Shown piece after piece: positions 16,720-25,783 of a DNA stretch of 64,000 nucleotides (position 1 is the first letter of the stretch; every line of letters starts with the position of its first letter). Below the pieces are notes generated by a model. The model was not told where the DNA came from. It saw nothing but the letters and a program-made list of their open reading frames with translations, and did not search any database. Source of the stretch: Lachnospiraceae bacterium. GTDB lineage: Bacteria; Bacillota; Clostridia; Lachnospirales; Lachnospiraceae. The position numbers were made by a program, and so were the translations under genes. Location: the NCBI GenBank assembly GCA_017626325.1, contig JAGAIZ010000003.1:149185-213184 (forward strand). Direction: 5' to 3'.

Positions 16720-17715
16720 ATGAATCCATTGGATGTTAATAAAACATATTTCGTTACGGGGGGAGCCGGATTTATCGGGTTCCATTTGTCTAAGAGTCTG
16801 CTGGAGCAAGGGGCCAGGGTGATCGGCTTCGACAACATGAACGACTATTACGAGGTAAGTCTCAAGGAGGATCGTCTGGCGATCTTACAGAAATATGAAC
16901 GGTATACGTTTATCAGAGGAGATCTGGCGGATAATGCCGCCGTAATCAGCGCGTTTCAGGAATACCGTCCGCAGATCGTGGTGAATCTGGGCGCGCAGGC
17001 GGGGGTCAGATACAGTATCGACAACCCGGAGGCGTACATGCAGTCCAATATGATGGGATTTTTCTATATTCTGCAGGCGTGCCGGTATTTTCCGGTGGAG
17101 CATCTGGTGTACGCTTCTTCCAGTTCCGTGTACGGAGGCAACGACAAGGTTCCCTTTTCTACAGAGGATAAGGTGGACGAGCCGGTAAGCCTCTATGCCG
17201 CGACGAAGAAATCAAATGAGCTGATGGCGCACGCCTATAGCAAGCTGTATCAGATTCCCGTGACGGGACTTCGGTTTTTTACCGTATACGGACCCTTCGG
17301 CAGACCGGATATGGCATATTATAAGTTTACGAAGAAGATACTCGCGGGAGAGCCGATACAGATCTATAATAACGGCGATATGTATCGTGATTTCACATAT
17401 ATTGACGATATTGTGCAGGGGGTTGAGAATATTCTCTGCAACCCGCCCGCGCGGAATGAAAAGGGAGCCAGCTACAGAATCTATAATATCGGCAATCACA
17501 AGCCGGAGAAGCTGATGGATTTCATACAAACGCTGGAGAAATGTCTGGGCAGAACCGCCGTGAAGGAATATCTGCCGATGCAGCCCGGCGATGTTTATCA
17601 GACTTATGCGGATGTGTCGGAACTGATGCGGGACTACGACTTCAAACCGGATACTTCTATCGAAGAAGGTCTGACGAAGTTCGTGGAGTGGTATCGGGAA
17701 TACTACAGAGTATAA
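16720..17715 (+). CDS. NAD-dependent epimerase, probable UDP-glucuronate 4-epimerase
   Basis: A 331-residue extended short-chain dehydrogenase. It has the FVTGGAGFIGFHL Rossmann motif, FDNMNDYY, LGAQAGVRYSIDNPEAY (diagnostic of the UDP-GlcA epimerase subgroup), SSSSVYG, and the catalytic YAATK with Tyr159. GLRFFTVYGPFGRPDMAYYKFT and YRDFTYIDD also match that subgroup. Reaction: UDP-GlcA to UDP-GalA, directly using the product of the preceding ugd. ATG at 16720 lies at the end of a four-codon mini-frame (ATG at 16710 to TGA at 16721), overlapping its stop, with AAAGG before it. Confidence 0.88.
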   Translation: MNPLDVNKTYFVTGGAGFIGFHLSKSLLEQGARVIGFDNMNDYYEVSLKEDRLAILQKYERYTFIRGDLADNAAVISAFQEYRPQIVVNLGAQAGVRYSIDNPEAYMQSNMMGFFYILQACRYFPVEHLVYASSSSVYGGNDKVPFSTEDKVDEPVSLYAATKKSNELMAHAYSKLYQIPVTGLRFFTVYGPFGRPDMAYYKFTKKILAGEPIQIYNNGDMYRDFTYIDDIVQGVENILCNPPARNEKGASYRIYNIGNHKPEKLMDFIQTLEKCLGRTAVKEYLPMQPGDVYQTYADVSELMRDYDFKPDTSIEEGLTKFVEWYREYYRV

Positions 17716-17811
17716 TCGGTAATCTGTACCGGAAATAATATCAGGAACAACAAGCGCGTACGATAAGCACGCAGCAGCGTATAACAGATATGTCAGAAAA
17801 GGAAAGAGCAG

Positions 17812-18831
17812 ATGGAAGCCAGTGCAAAAATGCAGGAAAACAGAAAAGAAGGCGCGGTGAGCCGGGAAACTCCGGTTTTATATTTGGTGGTGCCGTGTTA
17901 TAACGAGGAAGAGGTCGTAGAGAAATCGGCGCAGATCATGGGCGGCAAGCTGAAGCGGCTGAAGCAGGAGGGCAAGATTGCGGCGGCCAGCAAGATTATG
18001 TTTGTCAATGACGGCAGCAGGGATAATACGCTCCGTCTCCTGCACCAGATTGCCGATCGGGACGCTATGTTCTCCGTGGTGAGTCTGTCGGGCAATTACG
18101 GACATCAGAGCGCGATCCTGGCGGGTATGATGATGGCGAGAAAATATGCGGATGCCGTGATTACCATTGACGCCGATCTGCAGCAGGATATCGAAGCGCT
18201 TGACAAGTTTCTTGCATGTTATATGGCGGGAAGCGATGTCGTCTATGGGGTACGCAATGACAGACATTCGGATGGCATTTTTAAGAAGGGGACGGCGACG
18301 GCTTATTATAAGTTGATGCATCTTTTAGGAAGCAGAGTAATTGCCAATCACGCGGACTACCGCCTGATGTCGAAGAAAGCGCTGGATGCCCTGTCGGAAT
18401 ACAAGGAGACGAATCTGTTCTTGAGAGGGCTGATCCCCACGATGGGCTTTCCCTCCGATGTGGTGTATTTTGATGTGAAAGCCAGAGAGGCGGGGCATTC
18501 CAAATATACGTTGAGTAAGATGATGACGCTCGCATTAGACGGGATTACCTCTATGAGCATCAGACCCCTTCGGATGATTGCTGTTTTGGGATTTATTTTC
18601 TTCCTGTTCTTTGGGATTGTAGGCATTACAGTGATCGTGGATTGGGTGCAGGGGAACAATGTTCCCGGCTATACGACGACGCTGTTGGTGTCCCTGCTGA
18701 CCGGGGGAGCAACGCTCGTGTCTCTTGGCATTATCGGAGAGTATATAGGCAAGATTTATATGGAAACCAAACACAGACCAAGGTATATCATCGATACCTT
18801 CGTGTGGAAAGAGGATCAGAAGAGTGATTAA
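17812..18831 (+). CDS. Polyprenyl-phosphate glycosyltransferase (GtrB/FlmF2-like GT2)
   Basis: A 339-residue GT2 enzyme of the DPM/GtrB type that moves a sugar from a nucleotide donor to undecaprenyl phosphate. N-terminal PCYNEEEVVEKSA, FVNDGSRDNT, GNYGHQSAILAGM and TIDADLQQD (DxD), then ADYRLMSKKALDAL and the EAGHSKYTLSKMMTLALDGI amphipathic region of GtrB-like enzymes. Two C-terminal helices at about residues 258-282 and 290-312 anchor it. ATG at 17812 after GGAAAGAG. Its end overlaps the start of the YdjC-type deacetylase by 8 bases, which suggests that an N-acetylated polyprenyl-P sugar is made and then deacetylated. Confidence 0.88.
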   Translation: MEASAKMQENRKEGAVSRETPVLYLVVPCYNEEEVVEKSAQIMGGKLKRLKQEGKIAAASKIMFVNDGSRDNTLRLLHQIADRDAMFSVVSLSGNYGHQSAILAGMMMARKYADAVITIDADLQQDIEALDKFLACYMAGSDVVYGVRNDRHSDGIFKKGTATAYYKLMHLLGSRVIANHADYRLMSKKALDALSEYKETNLFLRGLIPTMGFPSDVVYFDVKAREAGHSKYTLSKMMTLALDGITSMSIRPLRMIAVLGFIFFLFFGIVGITVIVDWVQGNNVPGYTTTLLVSLLTGGATLVSLGIIGEYIGKIYMETKHRPRYIIDTFVWKEDQKSD

Positions 18832-19816
18832 AACAGACATTCATGCAGATGATTACGCGCTGACCGTTCATACTTCCGGGGATATGCTGGAATGCATGAG
18901 GGCAGGCGAATTAGACAGTATCAGTATTGTTCCGAATATGGCGTGCTTTGAACAGTGTATGGATATGCTGTATGAGGCAATACCGAACATTCCGTTTCTG
19001 CCGCTTATGTCGGTGCATCTGGATTTCGTGGAAGGACACAGTCTTGCGGGATGCGCGCAGGTTCCGCTTCTTGCGGAAGCGGACAGCGGCCTGATGGGGC
19101 TTTCCTGGGGAGGACTTTTCAAATATTCTTATTTACCATGGAAGAGAAAAGAGGCCAAAGGGCAGCTTAAAAAGGAAATTAAGGCGCAGATCGAACGGAC
19201 GCAGGAGGCTGTCCGGACATGTATGGAGATTGCGGACAGACATGGGATACCGTATAAGCAGCACGGACTCAGAATAGACAGCCATCAGCACGCCCATATG
19301 ATACCCGTGGTGTGGGAAGCCCTGGTGGAGGTGCTGGAGCAGGAGCATTATCAGACGGAATATATCAGAAATTCCAAAGAAGTGCTGGGAGCGTTTCTGT
19401 CCGAAGCTTCTCTGTGGAAGACTTACCGTCCTGTTAATTTCGTGAAAAACAGGCTTTTATCGCTCTATTCTTACCGGGCGGACCGCTACAGTAAAGAACA
19501 CGATATGGAACAGATGTACCTATGGGGGCTGATTATGAGCGGCCGCATGGATTATGACAGGATTGTCAGATTGTATCCGAAGGTAAGTCGTAAGGCGCAG
19601 AGAGACGGCAGAGTATTGGAGATTCTTTTCCATCCCGGACTGACGCTGCCGGAGGAAGTGACATCCGAGATCGGCGGCGAGGCGGCGAAGGATTTCTATC
19701 TGCGTCAGGACAGACACGTGGAAATGGCGGCTGTTCACAAAATGTCCCGGATTACCGGACGAAAGAATCAGAACGAAAAAAATCAGAACGATAATAAGAA
19801 CCGGAACGATACTTAA
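18824..19816 (+). CDS. YdjC/ChbG-family carbohydrate deacetylase
   Basis: A 330-residue metal-dependent deacetylase. The first metal ligands sit in IHADDYALT (NADDFG-type motif), a second region is VHLDFVEGHSLAG, and the third ligand pair is in GLRIDSHQHAHMIP. These residues are intact. The C-terminus is Lys/Asn-rich and low complexity. GTG start at 18824 overlaps the preceding GT2 gene, so translation is coupled. In Francisella the YdjC-family NaxD deacetylates undecaprenyl-P-GalNAc made by a GT2 enzyme; this overlapping pair has the same logic, but the sugar here is unknown. Alternatively it acts on a free or polymer-linked N-acetylhexosamine. Confidence 0.85.
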   Translation: MIKTDIHADDYALTVHTSGDMLECMRAGELDSISIVPNMACFEQCMDMLYEAIPNIPFLPLMSVHLDFVEGHSLAGCAQVPLLAEADSGLMGLSWGGLFKYSYLPWKRKEAKGQLKKEIKAQIERTQEAVRTCMEIADRHGIPYKQHGLRIDSHQHAHMIPVVWEALVEVLEQEHYQTEYIRNSKEVLGAFLSEASLWKTYRPVNFVKNRLLSLYSYRADRYSKEHDMEQMYLWGLIMSGRMDYDRIVRLYPKVSRKAQRDGRVLEILFHPGLTLPEEVTSEIGGEAAKDFYLRQDRHVEMAAVHKMSRITGRKNQNEKNQNDNKNRNDT

Positions 19817-19837
19817 GAGTACCGTTCCAGTTCTTTT
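19796..19837. terminator. Bidirectional terminator between convergent genes
   Basis: AAGAACCGGAACG (19796-19808) pairs with CGTTCCAGTTCTT with one mismatch, loop of 14-15 bases, followed by T's. It contains the overlapping stop codons of the YdjC (+) and SGNH (-) genes. Confidence 0.7.
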
Positions 19838-20772
19838 ATTTCATCCCGCAGGATTTCCATGAAATATACCGCGCCCTGTTCGTTTAAATGGTCGGAATCC
19901 GAGAAATATTCCAGATGATCGCGAAATCTCTCGTCGTCGGAGTAATCATAATAGCTGACGTCTGTGTCGGCTGCGATCCTGGTCACGGTTCTGTCGAATT
20001 CCTGCAGGAATTCCTCAGATACCAGATCGCGGTAATATCTGGAGAACGGTGTTGTGATCAGAACAGGCGTAATCTCATGTTCTTTACAGTAGCCGATGAT
20101 CGCGTATAATTCATCAATGCGTTCCGGCAGGAAATATTCTTCTTTGTTATCAAAATGTCTGCTGTAGCGTTCCTGCGCTCTCCGTGCAAACTCTTCGGCG
20201 TCAACGCCGTCGTCGGCAGCCTGTGCCGTCAGGCTCAGATTCAGATCCGGAAGCAGCTTTAAGATATCCTCTCCCGCGGAAAGAACGGGCATTTTGTGCG
20301 TTACCAGATCGACGTACGGATCATAATCCGGGATGTACTGCGGCGGAAGGAAATGGTAATAACGGATACTCATTGCCTGCCGCTCGCTATCGCTCACCAC
20401 CTCATTGTTAAAAGAGAAATAGGATACCGGAATAAACAGGACGCTCTTCTTGACCATATACTGGCCGTAGGCCTGCAGGATTGCGTAATCGTAATCGTAG
20501 GACTGGCTTGTATTGGCGAAGTTAAAGCAGATATAGCCTTTGTCTCTGATCGCGTCGTAGTTGAAATCGTAGGCCCCGTGGGAACTGCCCAGATTGCCTA
20601 CATGAATCTCCCAGTACTCTCTTCCAAGCATATCGAATTTGGTGACGTCGGCATATTTCTGTTCGTCTATTTTCAGATAAGGCTTGTTCAGACTAAGGAG
20701 AACCAGTACAGCCGCTGCCGGAATCAGGATGACCTTCAGCAGAAATCGTATGATATCTTTCTTTTTGTTCAT
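19813..20772 (-). CDS. Membrane-anchored SGNH-fold protein (MBOAT partner, AlgX/DltD-like)
   Basis: A 319-residue protein with one N-terminal membrane helix (about 9-28) and an outer SGNH-like domain. The nucleophile block is VGNLGSSHGAYDF and the C-terminal Asp/His block is SDSDHLNEQGAVYF. Start at 20772 with GGAGG 8 bases upstream; the ATG at 20787 lies before the site. It is the last gene of a minus-strand operon behind an MBOAT (20846) and a GtrII-type protein (22327). Such partners hand acyl groups from the MBOAT to, or remove them from, the polymer outside the membrane. Substrate unknown. Confidence 0.75.
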   Translation of the reverse strand: MNKKKDIIRFLLKVILIPAAAVLVLLSLNKPYLKIDEQKYADVTKFDMLGREYWEIHVGNLGSSHGAYDFNYDAIRDKGYICFNFANTSQSYDYDYAILQAYGQYMVKKSVLFIPVSYFSFNNEVVSDSERQAMSIRYYHFLPPQYIPDYDPYVDLVTHKMPVLSAGEDILKLLPDLNLSLTAQAADDGVDAEEFARRAQERYSRHFDNKEEYFLPERIDELYAIIGYCKEHEITPVLITTPFSRYYRDLVSEEFLQEFDRTVTRIAADTDVSYYDYSDDERFRDHLEYFSDSDHLNEQGAVYFMEILRDEIKELERYS

Positions 20773-20845
20773 GTAAGAATCCTCCATTCAAACGAAATAG
20801 TATCTTTTCATATCCGTGCTTTGTCCGCCGGATGGCCCGGAGGGC

Positions 20846-22315
20846 TTAGAACTGGAAATAGATGAATTCAGTCGCAACGCCTTTGGGCGCAAATAACGCG
20901 ATGGCGACGAGCAGCAGCACATAGACCGGGTAACGGATATAACCCTTCTGTCTGGAAAACGTTTCAATGACGTCGCATTTTAACGCCGCGTAATCATAGA
21001 TACCAAGCAGCAGGACGGATAAGGTCATGCCGATTGCGGCGGCGGGAGACAGTTCCAGACAGACGATCGCCGTCTGTAAGTAATTGAGCGGGCGGGAAGC
21101 GTCCCAGAAGAGACGGGAGATAACCCAGGCCGCGTCTGCAAAGGTATTGGCCCTGAAGAAAATCCAGGTAAAGCATATCAATAGAAAGGTGACGGGTAAC
21201 TGCCACCAGTGTTTGCGGACTGTCCGGCGTGTCGCGTTGTCAGACGAAGCCGTCTCTTTTGCTTTGCGCCGGGGAAAGAGCAGTGTTTCGAGGATCTGCA
21301 ATAGCCCGTGGAGACCGCCCCACGCAAGGTATGTCAGACTGCTGCCGTGCCAGAAGCCGCTGACAAGGAAAGTAATTAACAGATTCAGACAGTGTCGCCA
21401 TTTCTTCACCCGGTTGCCGCCAAGAGGAATATAGATATAGTCGCGGAACCATGTGGAGAGCGAGATATGCCATCTGCTCCAGAATTCCCTGATGGAGAAA
21501 GAGAAGTAGGGACTTTTGAAGTTGGTCATCAGATCGATGTCAAAAAGCTTCGCGCAGCCGATGGCGATATCGGAATAGCCTGAGAAATCACAGTATATTT
21601 CAATGGCAAACATGATGGTCACAATGATAAAGGCGAGGCCCACGTAGCTGTGCACGTTGTCATACAGCCTGTCCACAGTCAGAGCGAAGACGTCGGCAAT
21701 CACAAGCTTCTTGAAATATCCCCATGCCATCAGCTTCAAACCGTAGGTTACCTGACTGTAGCAGAAAGGCCGTTCCTTCTTATACTGCGGCAGGAGGGAA
21801 TCCGCTCTGCCGATAGGGCCGGCGAGAAGCTGCGGGAAGAAGGAAACGAAAAGCGCATAATAGCCAAAGTGCTTCTCCGCCGGAATCTTACCCCGATAGA
21901 CGTCGATCAGATAGCCCATAGACTGGAAGAAATAGAAGGAGACGCCTGCAGGGAGAAGGATTCGCATGGTAATGGGCTGCAGGGACAGCCGCCCGGCGTC
22001 GATCAGACTGTTAAGCTGATTGACGCCGGGGCTTCCCAGCTTATAGAAGAGAAGGATCAGCACCAGAGGCACGATACCGTCGATCAGACAGCGTTTCTTC
22101 TGTCTGGTCGAAGCTGCCTTCTCCAGCCGGCGCGCCAGTACGTAGGTAAGCACTGTGGCGGCAAACAGCAGAATGCCATAGCCGATATGCAGATTCATAT
22201 AGAATACATAGCTGGCGGCAAGCAGAAATATCCACCGGTACCTGTGTGGCACCAGATAATACAGGAGAAACACTCCTGTGATAAATATGCCAAAGCTTAT
22301 GGAATTAAATAACAT
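20846..22315 (-). CDS. MBOAT-family O-acyltransferase (AlgI-like), copy 1
   Basis: A 489-residue polytopic acyltransferase with about 11 helices. It carries the family signature FYFFQSMGYLIDVYRG, SFFPQLLAGPIGRAD, the FDFSGYSD-like [40 protein letters not shown] and the catalytic His in SGFWHGSSLTYLAWG (near residue 322). These match AlgI/PatA-type enzymes that transfer acyl groups across the membrane to surface polysaccharide. AAGGAG seven bases before the ATG. Co-transcribed with the SGNH partner 73 bases downstream. Confidence 0.92.
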   Translation of the reverse strand: MLFNSISFGIFITGVFLLYYLVPHRYRWIFLLAASYVFYMNLHIGYGILLFAATVLTYVLARRLEKAASTRQKKRCLIDGIVPLVLILLFYKLGSPGVNQLNSLIDAGRLSLQPITMRILLPAGVSFYFFQSMGYLIDVYRGKIPAEKHFGYYALFVSFFPQLLAGPIGRADSLLPQYKKERPFCYSQVTYGLKLMAWGYFKKLVIADVFALTVDRLYDNVHSYVGLAFIIVTIMFAIEIYCDFSGYSDIAIGCAKLFDIDLMTNFKSPYFSFSIREFWSRWHISLSTWFRDYIYIPLGGNRVKKWRHCLNLLITFLVSGFWHGSSLTYLAWGGLHGLLQILETLLFPRRKAKETASSDNATRRTVRKHWWQLPVTFLLICFTWIFFRANTFADAAWVISRLFWDASRPLNYLQTAIVCLELSPAAAIGMTLSVLLLGIYDYAALKCDVIETFSRQKGYIRYPVYVLLLVAIALFAPKGVATEFIYFQF

Positions 22316-22326
22316 AGTCGTTCTCC

Positions 22327-23838
22327 TTATTCGTTAAAGTGAATTATGATTTTATCCTCATAGGTATAGCAGGAATAGACCGCGTTAGTAAGAACAGGAG
22401 TATCCTGCTCTATAGCCAGCGCTTCCTGCTCGCTCAGACTGTCAAATTCCAGATCATACCGCATATAATGCAGCAGTTGTGCGCCGCCCAGATAAGAGGA
22501 ATTGGAGATATACATGGGGATAATGTGCTGGAAAAGAGGGTATTTTTCACACAGCATAGCGTTTTCCTTTGAACGAAGCATCTTTCCGTCTATCGTTAAG
22601 CGGTGGTACTGTCCGTTTGTGTTCATTGCATCTATGTCGCGGACAATACCGTAAGTGATATACTCATCATATTGCTTCTGGCTCTTCATGGCGTTTCCGT
22701 AAGTATAGGAGAAGGTCAGGCTAAAGAGCAGGCAGGGAATTAACAGAATGATCGTAAGTTTCTCTGCCCTGGATGCGATGAAGTAAATCATAATTCCGGC
22801 CCAGAGACAGAAACCGCACAGTACGATCAGAGTATGTGCGCTCATGCTGAAGATAGAAGGCGTAAGCACCAGTAAAGGAAGGATGGAGCCTGCCGTGATC
22901 AGTACCGGGAGAAACAGGGTGTAGAGAGCACCCAGGTATCGGAATCTGCCGCAGGTGCGCCGGATTGTCATGACTGCCACAAGCATACCGCCTGCCATCA
23001 GGAGAAGCGCAGACAGAATGACAGGCATGGGGACGCCCGGAAGATACAGCTTCATCAGGTAGAGAAAGCGGTCAAAATTCCGGCGTACGGAATCAAGCAG
23101 TCCGGCGCTGCTGTCAAGAGAGACCTGATATGCGCTCTGCTGCCAGCCGCCGTCCGCGATATAGTGCGGCATGATAATAAAATAATAGATAAGTGCGCCT
23201 GTGCCGAGAGATACGGCTCTCATGACAAGGCGGATCCAGTCAATGTCAGCGGCAAGTATCATGAAGAACAGTTCCAGACAGCCAAGCGCAATATACATTC
23301 CGCAGCAGGGCTGATAGGAAGTCAGTATGACCATACACATGAGAAAGGAAAAGCAGCTCATCTTCCGGATGTTTGTCCCGGATGGGAGCGCATAGGGAAT
23401 GACAGCGGCGCACAGGGCAAGAACCATCGTGACGCAGTCATACCGGTAGGACAGATTGGAGAGGAAGAAGGGATTGGCGATTACCAGGAATCCAATCACT
23501 GACAAAATCCATACGGAATGGACGTCCGGCAGGTTCTGACGCAGATACAGCGTCAGGGTATAAGCCAGTATGAGAATGGACATCAACAGCGGCAGCGGGG
23601 CGATATCGCCGATGGGAGTCCCGCCGCAGAGCCATTTCATGATCCATTCCGTCAGAGGACGGGCGTCGCTGGTCCAGCCTGTGACACCGCGCAGGCTTCT
23701 GGAAAGATCGTCCTGATAATAACGGTCCGCCAGAAGGATGGGCAGCACATAGATTCCGAATAACAGAATCAGGCTATAGAAAACCCTCATATAATTCCGG
23801 TCTAATTTGAGCCAGAGCGGCAGGGGGATCTTTTTCAT
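22327..23838 (-). CDS. GtrII-type polytopic glucosyltransferase-domain protein
   Basis: A 503-residue protein with about 11 hydrophobic helices. The first outer loop holds LLADRYYQDDLSRSLRGV followed by DARPLTEWIMKWLCGG, the arrangement seen in Glucos_trans_II proteins (GtrII of serotype-converting phages), where acidic residues in the first loop are needed for catalysis. The remaining helices and the soluble C-terminal tail (about residues 410-503) also fit. Start at 23838 with GGAG before it. These enzymes transfer a sugar from undecaprenyl-P to a surface polymer; donor partners here could be the GtrB-like genes at 17812 or 25784. It is 11 bases upstream of the MBOAT gene. Confidence 0.75.
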   Translation of the reverse strand: MKKIPLPLWLKLDRNYMRVFYSLILLFGIYVLPILLADRYYQDDLSRSLRGVTGWTSDARPLTEWIMKWLCGGTPIGDIAPLPLLMSILILAYTLTLYLRQNLPDVHSVWILSVIGFLVIANPFFLSNLSYRYDCVTMVLALCAAVIPYALPSGTNIRKMSCFSFLMCMVILTSYQPCCGMYIALGCLELFFMILAADIDWIRLVMRAVSLGTGALIYYFIIMPHYIADGGWQQSAYQVSLDSSAGLLDSVRRNFDRFLYLMKLYLPGVPMPVILSALLLMAGGMLVAVMTIRRTCGRFRYLGALYTLFLPVLITAGSILPLLVLTPSIFSMSAHTLIVLCGFCLWAGIMIYFIASRAEKLTIILLIPCLLFSLTFSYTYGNAMKSQKQYDEYITYGIVRDIDAMNTNGQYHRLTIDGKMLRSKENAMLCEKYPLFQHIIPMYISNSSYLGGAQLLHYMRYDLEFDSLSEQEALAIEQDTPVLTNAVYSCYTYEDKIIIHFNE

Positions 23839-24088
23839 AGCAATCTCCATTCCGCAGTTTAAGACGCTTCGTCCAAACCGCAATACTATTGTTACCACTC
23901 ATTTTAATGCATTTCGGAGGAATATGCAAACTGCAAGTAGCGCAGGCCGGTCAGCCAGGCAGGTCGGCGCAGGGATAGGCTTTTAATATAAAAATAGCCG
24001 AAAATGTTTCTTTTGCATCTCATTTATGATAAAATTCTATTGGTTTATACAAAATAGTATGTGAATGAACTTAAGAATGGATTAGATT

Positions 24089-25624
24089 ATGGGAATTACC
24101 TCATTTTATTTTTTATGTTTTTTTGCCGCGATGTTAATACTGTATTACAGTATCCCTAAGAAATTCCAGTGGGGATTTCTTCTCGTATGCAGCGCAGTGT
24201 ATTATCTGACGACGGGCAATGCGCTTCTGATTCTGTATCCTTTTGTATCGGTGAGCGTCTGTTATCTGGGTATCCGTTTGCTGGCGAAGCTGCCTGCTGA
24301 CAAAGAGAAGGAGCGTAAGCGCGCGCTTATCGTGACCGTACTGGTGAATATCGGTATTCTGGCGGCGCTTAAATATGTCAATTTCGGCATTTATACGATA
24401 GACGGCATAGCGCGTTTGTTTGGAAGCTCCGGGACGCTGATTCAAAGCGTGGATTTTCTGGTGCCTTTGGGAGTTTCTTTCTATACCTTCTCACTGCTTG
24501 GGTATGTGGTGGATGTCTATTACGGGATTGCCAGGCCGCAGAAGAATTATTTCAAGCTGGCCTTGTACGGCATCTATTTTCCGGTGATCATATCCGGCCC
24601 GATCTTAAAGTACAGGGAGCACGGAGAGCAGTTCTTTGAGCCGCATGCCTTTGATTACTGTCAGGTGACGCGCGGTCTGCAGCGTATGCTCTGGGGATTC
24701 TTCAAGAAGCTGGTGATCGCCGAGAGGCTCGGGATGTTAGTCGATACGGTCTACGGGCAGTATGCGCAGTATCCGGGAGTCTATATCTGGGTGGCGACGA
24801 TCTGTTACGCGTTTCAGTTGTATACGGATTTCTCAGGCTGCATGGATATCGTGCTTGGCATGTCGGAGAGCTTCGGCATTATTTTGCCGGAGAATTTCAA
24901 TACGCCGTTTTTTGCTTCAAGCATCTCGGAATATTGGAGAAGATGGCATATCACGCTGGGCGTATGGATGAAGGATTATGTGTTCTATCCTGTGCTGCGT
25001 TCCCGGTTCTTTACGAATCTGAACAAGTCCTGGAAAGAGAAATTCGGCAAGAAGAAGGGGAAGCAGTACGCGACCTTTGCCGCGATGTTTATCCTCTGGC
25101 TGACGGTGGGAATCTGGCATGGCGGAGACTGGAAATATGTGATCGGTTCCGGTCTGCTTCACTGGTTCTATATTGTGATGGAAGAGCTGCTTGCGCCGCC
25201 TTGTGAGAAGCTGATGAACAGGCTTCATATCGATGCAAAGGGCAGGGCTGTCAGGATAATCCGTGTGCTCAGAACCTTCTTGCTGGTCTGCATCGGCGAT
25301 CTTTTCTTCCGCGCCGCATCGGTGGGAGACGCTTTCGCCATGCTGGCGAAGGCTGTAACGACGTGGAATCCGCAGGCGTTATGGGACGGTTCGCTTCTGC
25401 AGCTTGGGCTGGACGCGGTAGAGCTTGCGATTGCGGCGGTATCCCTGCTTATGCTGTATGGTGTGTCTTTGCTTCAGCAGAAAGGTTCTGTGCGTGACCG
25501 CATCGCGGCAAGACCTCTGCCGGTCCGGTGGATGATCTGGTATGCGCTGCTGTTCTATGTGATTCTGCTGGGGTGCTACGGCCCGGGCTACAGCGCGTCG
25601 GAGTTTATTTATCAGGGCTTTTAG
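24089..25624 (+). CDS. MBOAT-family O-acyltransferase, copy 2 (no adjacent SGNH partner)
   Basis: A 511-residue polytopic protein. Signature segments: VPLGVSFYTFSLLGYVVDVYYG, FPVIISGPILKYRE, LYTDFSGCMDIVLGM, SEYWRRWHITLGVWMKDYVFYP and the catalytic His in GIWHGGDWKYVIGSG (near residue 343). The DYVFYPVLRS variant, with a longer loop containing basic KSWKEKFGKKKGKQ, separates it from the other three MBOATs and suggests a different substrate. It is transcribed divergently from the GtrII/MBOAT/SGNH operon across a 250-base gap, and unlike the other copies no SGNH gene follows. Ribosome binding site weak (GGATTAG). Confidence 0.88.
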   Translation: MGITSFYFLCFFAAMLILYYSIPKKFQWGFLLVCSAVYYLTTGNALLILYPFVSVSVCYLGIRLLAKLPADKEKERKRALIVTVLVNIGILAALKYVNFGIYTIDGIARLFGSSGTLIQSVDFLVPLGVSFYTFSLLGYVVDVYYGIARPQKNYFKLALYGIYFPVIISGPILKYREHGEQFFEPHAFDYCQVTRGLQRMLWGFFKKLVIAERLGMLVDTVYGQYAQYPGVYIWVATICYAFQLYTDFSGCMDIVLGMSESFGIILPENFNTPFFASSISEYWRRWHITLGVWMKDYVFYPVLRSRFFTNLNKSWKEKFGKKKGKQYATFAAMFILWLTVGIWHGGDWKYVIGSGLLHWFYIVMEELLAPPCEKLMNRLHIDAKGRAVRIIRVLRTFLLVCIGDLFFRAASVGDAFAMLAKAVTTWNPQALWDGSLLQLGLDAVELAIAAVSLLMLYGVSLLQQKGSVRDRIAARPLPVRWMIWYALLFYVILLGCYGPGYSASEFIYQGF

Positions 25625-25783
25625 GTAAAATACGATAGTAAATCTAAGGTTTTTATGATAAGATAAAAGATATATTTGATTTGGAAATATTTGTGAAGCG
25701 TTATTGTGACCAGGACAGGAAGGCGTAAGCGGCGTACCGGTCTGTCCATGTCTCTGGGAGCGGCGTTTCGGAATGGAGTCAAG

